From assembly GCA_022592435.1 (NCBI GenBank), contig JABYQS010000082.1, forward strand, positions 62,001 to 126,000: 64,000 nucleotides of DNA, read 5' to 3'. Positions 56,245-64,000 of the stretch are shown here, one piece after another. The first letter of the stretch is position 1. Each line of letters begins with the position of its first letter. The notes under the pieces are model-generated. The model searched no databases. It saw nothing but the letters and a program-made list of their open reading frames with translations, and was not told the origin of the DNA. Position numbers and translations under genes: made by a program. This DNA comes from Cerioporus squamosus (taxonomy: Eukaryota; Basidiomycota; Agaricomycetes; Polyporales; Polyporaceae).

Positions 56245-59200
56245 ATGAGCTCTTTATCCGAGAGCAGGACCGCGAGCGGGCCTCGTTCTCGCCGCGTGGA
56301 CAGCTCCGGTCCTCCTGAAGACTTCAGGCTATCCACGACCAGCACGACATCCACCTCCAGCTCCCAGTTCGCCCCCTCGACCCCTCCGACCACGTCTCCA
56401 CCGATTCCACCTCGATCTCCCCTCCGGCCCAACGGCAGAACTGCGCGTGGCCCACCTACCACCGTACCCCCACCAGACGCCCCCAGCACTGACCCCGACG
56501 GCGACGAGATGCCGCTGCTGCACGCTCGCAGCTTTGGCTCGCTCTCCGGTCTCCTGGACCAGTCGCACTCAGCCAGCGCCTCGCACCGACCGACGACACC
56601 CGACAAGCCGTTGCCCCTTACGCCCCAGCCTTCGGGTTCCATGCCTTTGTCTCGCGAGCCCGAAGAGGACGACGACGATACACTCCTCCCCTCCGTCTCC
56701 ACTTCCACTCGCTCCTCTGCCACCGCTGCCATGAGCAAGCGCAACCACGCCCTCGTCGAGCTGCTCACGTCCGAGCGGTCGTACGCCTCCGACCTGGCAC
56801 TCATCCGAGACATCCACATCCCTCTGGCTCTAGGTGCGTCTAACAGAGTCGATCCTGCCCCTAGTGATCGTCCATTAACGGACTCTGTCCCCTCTTCAAC
56901 TCTATTCGATCGGCAATGTCCTCCCAACCCGCACACTGCGATCGCCCGTGGCCCAGGCCAACCCGCACCATTCTCGGCGACACCTGCGACACCGCCAGGA
57001 TCGTCTGCCTCGTCTTCCCGCACGCTCTCGACCGCCTCCGACTCTTCGTCCCTCTCCACGGGAGGCCCGCCCATGACCCGTGAGGACGCGAAGATCATCT
57101 TCAACAACGTCTCAGAACTTGCCGTGTTCGCAGACGAGTTCTCCGAGCTGCTGGAGCAGGCTCTGGGCGATGTGCTGGAGGGTGGCACAGGGGACGACTA
57201 CGTAGGGAAGCTCTTCTTACAGATCGTGCGTGTCTTCCCTTCCATCTCTGCTGCCTCGGAGCTTGCGTGCTGACCGCGGCATATGTGCCCCTCCCCACGT
57301 TCATCTCTATTCTGCACCCATTACCGCAGATTCCGACCATGGAACCACTGTACCACACATACATCACGAAGCACCCCACGGCGATAGAACACCTAGAGAA
57401 ACTGCCGCAGACCCCCGCGCTCACCGCGTACCTTTCCCAGACGCGCACCCTTGCTTCCAGCCTCTCGCACGCGTGGGACCTACCGTCGCTGCTCATCAAG
57501 CCAGTGCAGCGGCTGATGAAGTATCCCCTCCTGCTCGCCACCATTATCGCGGAGACCCCGAAAGCTCATCCGGACAAACAGAACCTCGAGGCCGCCAAGA
57601 AAGCGCTGGACAAGGTCGCGCACGGGGCGAACGAGGGGCGGCGGAGACGGGAGGTTGTGCGCGAGGTCTTGACAGGCACGCCAGCCACCGCGACGCCACA
57701 GAAGGGTGAAGCCAAAGCGAAGAAGAAGGGCCTCAATGTGGGCGTTGCGACCTCGGTAAGTCTCGGCCGTATGAAGAGTCTTCGCTCGGCTGCTGCGAAG
57801 GCGAAGGAGGGAGCGGAGGCGAGCGCGGAAGCGGAGGCCGTGAAGGAGATGGGCGAGCAGCTCAGACAACACGAAGCCTTCTTGCAGACGTTCGCGAAGG
57901 AGTCCGTCAGGTGGGCGGATACCGTCCGAGGGCTGATGCTCGCACTCGAGGAGTGGGCGGAGAGCTTCGGCAGGGTCATCTGGATGGGCGAGGAGGACAT
58001 TCCCTCGGAGGCGTTCGAGGCGTTCCTCGAGCTCATCAACGACCAGCTGCTCCCCATCTGCGACGAGACGAAGGATGCGATCACCGACAGGCTTCTGCCT
58101 CTCATTTCCTCCCTCGTCGACACGACTACCCCGCCCATGCGCCTGCTCGAAGCGATGAACACGCTTGAGCCGCTCCACTACGGCCTGTTGAACATTAACA
58201 TAAAGACACGCCAGCCAGCGCAGCTCCTCGAGGCGTCCCAGTCTTACATTGCGCTTCGCACGCAGCTGTTCCTCGAGCTGCCCAAGTACCTCCAGCTCTT
58301 CGACCGCGGCATCTCGGCATGCTTGCTCCGCTTTGGGGGCATTCAGCAGCGCTTCTTTAGCAACGTCCGCGACCGTTGGAGCGAATTGTGGGACGCGCTC
58401 AAGGTCGACGAGGAGGCGAACGCAGGCGCCCCGGAGACGCTCCGGGTGTGGTGGGGCAGGTTCGCCGAGGTTGAGGCGCAGATCCAGGCCCTCAATATCG
58501 TGCGCCCGATGGAGAAGAGGCCGCCTCCGGAGAAGTTGCGGCTCAAGCCCCAGGGCAAGCATCGTGAGAGCGATGCGGCTCAGACTGCCGTGGCGTCATC
58601 CATACTGGCCGCGCTCGACCCGCTCAGCATACCCTACCATAGCCCGTCCACTTCGACGTTCCAAAATGGCCCGGCAAGTGCGAAGGCCCGTAGCGTTCAC
58701 TCTGCGGAGAGCGAGCACTACGTCCGGCTCGAGCGCAAATCGCAGGAGAGCTTGCACTCGAGACGGTCGGGCAAGTCGAGGCGGCCGTCGTCCTCGCGCG
58801 GGAATAGCATGGCCAGCTCCACCCTTGTTGACGAGCCTGCGTACGGATACGCAGTCCCGCAGCTTGCCGCTCTTGGACCGTCACCCCCACGGCCGACATA
58901 TCATCGTGTCCCGAGCATCCCGATATCCCCAGGACCGCTGAATAAGTCGCATTCGACGGGACGATTCCTCGACGCACCCGAGAACACGAGCCCGAGCAGC
59001 AGCAATCCCAGCCTGAACAGCGTTGCGGGCACCCTGCAGCCAGATGACGGCCGCGGGCGCCCGTCACGGAAGCCCAGCTTCCGGCGACGCCTGACAGACA
59101 GCTTCCGCACGACCGCTGCCGTGGACACGCGACATCGACGTTCACCGTCCCTGCCTGCGTACAATGGCAACCCTAGCACTACGCCCTCCCCATCCCCGAA

Positions 59201-59519
59201 CAAGTCCACCTTCACGCCCTCGATCAGCTCTACCACGGGTGGCCGTAAGCGGCCCAGTGGAGGGCAGATACCGCCGCTATACCAGTGCCGCGTGATTCAC
59301 CCGTGCGAGCCGCCACCGGGCGTGTCGTACCGCGACATCCCCTTCTTCACGCTCCGGGTGGACGACGTGTATGATATCCTGCAGGAGGCGGGCCACCCGT
59401 CGACGCACCGCGACCTGCCGCTGTACGTCGACGACGGCGAGGACTGCCTGCTGCTCGCGCGCAACGAGGCAGGCGACGTCGGGTGGGTCCTTGCGAGCTT
59501 CCTGCTCCCAGTGGACTAG
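56245..59519 (+). CDS. Rho/Cdc42 guanine-nucleotide exchange factor, DH-BAR-SH3
   Basis: Exons 56245-57225 and 57330-59519, phase 0. A further in-frame, stop-free intron at 56834-56956 (GTGCGT...CCCAG, 123 nt) is likely and would shorten the protein from 1056 to 1015 residues. The N-terminus is Ser/Thr/Pro-rich. The Dbl-homology domain begins at about residue 163 (KRNHALVELLTSERSYASDL) and includes IIFNNVSELAVFADEF and LLIKPVQRLMKYPLLL. A BAR-like helical region follows (REVVREVLTG through LRVWWGRFAEVEAQI), then a disordered Ser-rich linker, and an SH3-like end (YQCRVIHPCEPP...GDVGWVLASFLLPVD). This matches the Tuba/Dnmbp and S. pombe Gef1 class, which activates Cdc42 at curved membranes. An alternative upstream start cannot be excluded. 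Frame intact. Confidence 0.88.
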
Positions 59520-60308
59520 TTCGCTGTTCTGCTTCACCTCCTGCAACTTTCAGTGCGGCGGACCGTTCTCCTTACGTCTCTTTGCGTAGTGGGCGCTTCG
59601 TTGCTTCCCGTCATCTCCCATCCTTCGCACCTTCGCTTTGTACCAGTCCTGATACCGTATACCGTATACCGCCCTTCCTTCCGTGCAACATCTGCTTCTT
59701 TTGGATCGCCTCCCAGCGCACCCTCACCCCATCATCTCTCTGTATCTCCCTGCAGCATCTGTACATGTGTGTGCTTTACCCCCATATCCCCATATCCCCA
59801 CGTTACCCCCTCGATATCAGTCCCCGTAGTCGCACTCGCAACCCATTTAGAGGCTCTGTATGTTCTCTCGCGTTCATAGTGGGGTTGTACGTTGAGCCTA
59901 GAATGGACCATCCTCTCTCGGTCGTGCTGTCTCTCACTGTCTCATCTCTCTCCCATGTATCCTCGGTATATCCCGTATATCCCCGCATTTGGAACCCAAT
60001 CTAGGCTCGTAGTCTCGTCGCACTTGTACGTAGTAGGTAGAAGATGCTCAATGCCCAATACTCATGCTCAGGACACAATGCAACCGGTGAACAAGTCCAC
60101 ATTCACATCGTTGTGAGGTCGTACCGCAATACGTGTACTAGTACACCAAGAGAACAAGGGCGACAAGCAACGAGCCGACAGCGATCTATTCAAAGCGACG
60201 ATGAAAGCAGCACGTAGTCCAGTACAATCATGACAGATAGATCCTCGCAGGGGCACGGTTTCCGGCATCGTGAGTGAGGAAGGTAGGCACGGGGTACCCC
60301 GGGCCAGC
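59520..60308. other. Convergent 3' spacer
   Basis: C/T-rich with short repeats (CCGTATAC twice near 59660, CATATCCC repeats near 59785). No gene supported; contains the 3' UTRs of the two flanking genes. Confidence 0.45.
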
Positions 60309-63300
60309 TCATGGAGACGGGGGCTCGTTGTACAACTCCCCAATCGAGTTCCCATCCCCGTCCAACGGCCAAAAGTTGTTTCTGAACAGCCCGTTCGGGT
60401 CGTACTTGCGCTTGAGCTCCGCCAGCCGAGCCCAACTTTTGCCGTAGCATGACATGGTGCGAGAAGGAGGCTCGTGCCGGCCGAGGAACTGGGAGCGAAA
60501 CATTAGTCATTTCAGTTCTCGGCGCACATGCCGTACTTAGGAATTGGGCTGGGGGGAAGGACACTCACGGTTGGGAAGGGCCCTCCGACGGCGTGTGGCT
60601 TGACCGTTGTCTTCATCCACTTTTTCCAGAAGCGTCAGCCACAGAAACCAAAGGAGCAGAGCCTTGCGAGGATGCGTCAAAGAAAAGGACATCGCCGACG
60701 CACCTCTTCGGCCGTGCTAACGCAACGGGGATCGTCGATGCCCATGTCCCACTGGTGAAGCGCAGCGACGGTCCATGCCGCCTCGCGTTGTTCTTTCGGC
60801 AGACAGTTGTCCTCGAAGTCGCCGATGGCGCCGCCCGCCAGCTCGAAGATCCACGCTGCGAGCATGTCAGTGCCCCTTCCTAACCAAGTGCGATGACAGG
60901 GAAGTTACGTACTGCATCCGATAGGCGTATCGGCGAAGTCCAAGACGGTCTTCGTGATGAGCTCGTCCGGGAGGGACGTAATAAGCGAGGAGCGGAGGAA
61001 CCACTGTCGGCCGGCTGGCCGCGAGACACGATGTCAGCAACGTCCAAGCTTCACGGCACGAGGGTGGCAAACCTTTGCCCCGCAGGACCTGCGCGACGCT
61101 GTCCTGCTGGTTCAAAAAGCTCTTTTCGTTGACTTCGTTCAGGAGGCAGCGCTCGCCGTCCCAACTTGAGATTGCCTGGAGGAACTCGAGGCCTTTCTCC
61201 TTCGGGCCTACGTAGCACATCTGGATGACGATGAGCGAGTCCTGGTTCGCGGGCCCCGCCGTGAGGAGGAGGTTCGCGTAGAGCTCGCGCGGGGCACCCT
61301 TGATGCAGTCGCGGAAGTGCTTGATGAGCGACGCGGCGGTCGCGCGGTGGAAGCGACTATGACAGGTCAATAGTGCGCAGATGGTGTGAGCATGAAGAAA
61401 CGCACTATATGATGTTGCCGGCGAACACGACGGGGACGGGGAAGGCGCGCGCTTTGTAGCGGGTTGCAATGCCGAAGGCAGGGCCTGCGCCTCGCACAGC
61501 CCACCATAGCTCTGCGAACGCAATTATTCAATCTCTGCGACCAAGTCTGACTGAGCTTATTTGGCTTACCAGGATCTTCGTCCGCGTTCACAGTAACAAT
61601 CCTGCCATCCGCGAGCACCATCTCAACCTCGACGAGGTTGTCGATGCTCAGCCCATACATCCTGCTGATGAACCCAAAGCCTGCGAGCAGCATGATGGCA
61701 GACCCCGCCGGGTGTGCAGACCTACGAACCAACTGCGCATCAGTAGCACGTCCCACAGGCAGTCAATATCACGTGTAAAGGTACTCACATAGGAATGTGA
61801 TAAGGTACCGCAGCGCCCCTAGGCTCGCCCGTCACTGGGTCGACACCATCCAGCGGGTTATCGGCCGTATAGATGTCGACCTCCTTCTGATTCACGCCCG
61901 CACCGAAGGTCACATACGCATGCGGGTGCACCGGCCGGGCGTGTGGCATGGTCCCCAGATGGCCCGAGGTGGAGTGGTGCGCCGCTTGCAATGCCTGCGC
62001 GAACGCGTGCGAAGCTCCGAGCATCCCGGGTGTGGACAAGAAAGGCTGTCCGGACATGACGGACGGCATGCTGGGCGGAGCCATAGAAGACGTCGAGGAC
62101 ATGGGTGGCATGGAGAAGGGCGACGAGCCGAGAACGCCACTCATGTTGAATCCCATGGCAGGATTCCACGCCGTCACCCCGGATGAGCTACTGTCTGTGC
62201 TCACATTGAGCGACGGCGGTAGGAATGCAGGCAACGCAGACACGCCTACTCCGACGCCTGCCCCGGAGCTGGCCATGGGAATCGCACTGTGAGCCCCGCC
62301 TCCCGACAGATACGAGAAAGGATCAGGTCTGGGAGCCGTGTCCGCATCCTTGTCAGAATCGCTGTCACCGAGCATCGGGCTCATCATGGTCGTCGCAGAT
62401 GTGGCGGTAGTGTCAGCACTTTGGGAAGAGAAGCCCGAACCGCTGCCAGAAGAGTCCGTCGATCCGGAGGAGATCTGGCGCGTGCCTTCGGCCATGGCAG
62501 GTGGCACTGCGGCAGTAGCGTGAGCGCGATCGAGTGCCCTCTCCCTAGGCGCTAGTTCCGTCCGGGGAAGGTCTGTTTCAATGGCAGACTCGGGATCCGG
62601 GGAGTGGAGGCGAGGGCGTTGGGCGGGAGGCTGGTGCGTTGGTAGCTGCCGCGAAACCTCGCCAGGGATAGGCGGGAGAGGCGGGCCTCTCAGGAACGAT
62701 GCTACGGCATGCGAGGCGTTGTCGTAATATCCCGTACCCATGATGGAGGTATATTCCTCTGTGTCCGCAGACGGAGAGCGGTCCTCTCGACGCCGTTTGC
62801 CGGTAGAGATCGCGGTGCGGTGATCTGGTCGGCCTGCTGACTCGGCGATGGGTGGAGGGGCCGCCACGACACGGATGGCTTGTGCGCGCGCTTTACCCTT
62901 GCTGCCGGGCGCAGGCATGTCGCGCATCGGCGTCCAGTCCTGAGTCCCTTCTTCAGCCTGAAGAGGCGGCTCGACGTCGATGTCTCTAATCTTGCTCATG
63001 TCGATAATGACGTCGCCTGCAACGCACCAGCCTGCGATGCCATATCCGCCAGCGCGCACCGACGGCGAGAGGCCGTGTTTGACGCAGAACTTGACGACGG
63101 CGCTGGCATCGTGAGCGTCCAGGGGAGAGACCAAGAGGCGGGACAGTGGCTTGAGCTTGCCGTTGAACGTCTTCGCGCGCGCCGGATACCTGAGCCCAGC
63201 ACGTCAGTCCCTGACCTCGTCGCGGGAATGGATATGCCTCACTGTGGATCGGTTGGAGAGAGAACGTCGCCCTTGACCGAGGCGCGCAGCTCATCGATGA

Positions 63301-63373
63301 GGGCTTTTGGGAGGTCCGGAACCGTGAAACTTGCCTTCAGTTCCGGTAGTTGGGCTCGGGGACGCGGATCCAT
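60309..63373 (-). CDS. FAD-linked oxidase, berberine-bridge type, with long insertion
   Basis: Exons 63373-63243, 63189-61789, 61721-61570, 61511-61406, 61356-61073, 61015-60913, 60855-60704, 60619-60569 and 60488-60309. FAD-binding PCMH-type oxidase: VRAGGYGIAGW is the flavin-binding region, GFGFISRMYGLSIDNLVEVEMVLADGRI the second FAD block, LWWAVRGAGPAFGI the substrate side, and YGKSWARLAELKRKYDPNGLFRNNFW the BBE C-terminal domain. Between MSKIRDIDVEPP and YVTFGAGVNQKEVD, normally separated by about ten residues, lie about 348 low-complexity Ser/Thr/Pro/Met-rich residues. An extra A at about 60960 shifts the frame in exon 6; corrected, it reads DELITKTVLDFADTPIGC and joins the next exon in phase. 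About 852 residues after correction. No signal peptide seen, unusual for this family. Confidence 0.8.
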
Positions 63374-64000
63374 CCAGGTAGGTCGTCAGGAACACCCGCA
63401 GCGTCCGGTATGGGTATGAGAGGGCGGGGATCGGGGCTCAGCTGGGGTCGGCTCTTTAATGAGATGGGAGCAGACTCGGAGGAGGTCTGACTCCGTTGAA
63501 TCCGCAGCTCTCAGCCGGGGGAACCTCAGAGCGAAGGTAGGAGGGCCGAGCAGAGCTGAACCTAAGGCAAGACGCGCGGATGCAAAGCAAGTAGGATGCC
63601 TATAATAGGGGCCGAGGGGCGCTGTCACCACTCGGCGGAGGAACTTTGATACGAGCTGTCAAAGCAGCCGGTGCTCCTGTGATTGGAAAACGTATTACGC
63701 CTGTATGGTACGCAAAAGCACAGGTTAGGGAGGTTCGAGAGGAGGTAATGCGACCAGGAAGGGCAGGAACAATCAACTTGCGGAGAGCATGGTGGACGAG
63801 GGCCGAGGCATTACGTCCCCTCAGACGCACTATGCAATGACAGCATGGCGTCCATGCCACTGTCAGCAGGTGTCCGGTACCGACTGCAGCAGATGCAGGC
63901 TAGTAAATGCCTGGGATTGGGAGGGTCGAGTTGCACCCGCTGCGCGCCCGAAAGGGTAGGGCCATATCCCAGGCAGGGGGTCAACCAGCTTGGCTGTGTG
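63374..64000. other. Upstream flank of the FAD oxidase gene
   Basis: No coding feature supported. Contains an imperfect inverted repeat at 63838-63865 (TGACAG...CATGG-cgt-CCATG...CTGTCA). Confidence 0.4.

Noticed and set aside
57480..58562. 360-codon minus-strand frame opposite the exchange factor
   Set aside because: Shadow of the GC-rich DH-BAR coding exon; the plus-strand protein has clear domains.
1..64000. CRISPR arrays, bacterial operons, rRNA genes
   Set aside because: Spliceosomal introns and fungal families throughout; no regularly spaced repeats or rRNA-like sequence seen.

Overview
The window looks like nuclear DNA of a basidiomycete, most likely an Agaricomycete of wood-decay type. 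Reasons: dense genes with many 50-60 nt GT-AG introns, several DUF6533-type multi-pass membrane proteins, a kinase-like family typical of mushrooms, a GH10 xylanase, an aryl-alcohol-dehydrogenase-type reductase, and a large Tnp2/CACTA-like transposon with a second gene. All gene models were assembled by eye from reading frames, splice signals and intron phase; nothing was searched against a database.

Region by region. 1-11.7 kb: a module of one kinase-like gene (plus strand) followed by a convergent small membrane/helical-protein gene (minus strand) is present three times (K1/M1, K2/M2, K3/M3), with near-constant exon lengths; a broken 3' end of a further M gene lies between K1 and M1. 12-13.3 kb: a poorly defined minus-strand gene. 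14.3-19.7 kb: two housekeeping genes diverging from a 194 bp spacer, a Cdh1/fizzy-related APC/C activator and an Spt7-like SAGA subunit. 20.4-23.8 kb: an aldo-keto reductase carrying frameshifts, then an acidic protein with a possible ubiquitin-like C-terminus. 24.9-40.6 kb: four DUF6533-type genes (A and B in tandem, C and D on the other strand) interspersed with a penta-EF-hand gene, a secreted-type amidase and an F-box gene. About 40.9-47.6 kb: a DNA transposon with an intact 1339-codon transposase and a convergent accessory gene. 50-55 kb: GH10 xylanase, C45/penicillin-acyltransferase-like hydrolase, and a family III CoA-transferase. 56.2-63.4 kb: a DH-BAR-SH3 Rho/Cdc42 exchange factor and a berberine-bridge-type FAD oxidase with a very long low-complexity insertion.

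Three themes stand out. (1) Amplification of a two-gene kinase/membrane-protein module. (2) Microexons: a 2-nt exon at the same place in three DUF6533 genes (5 nt in the fourth), a 6-nt exon in two of them, and an independent 2-nt exon in the xylanase just before its catalytic motif; in each case the reading frame and the conserved protein are restored only if the microexon is used. (3) Single-base frameshifts concentrated in the metabolic accessory genes (reductase, amidase, acyltransferase, CoA-transferase, FAD oxidase), while the housekeeping, kinase, xylanase and transposon genes read cleanly; this is either real decay or consensus error and should be settled before the models are used.
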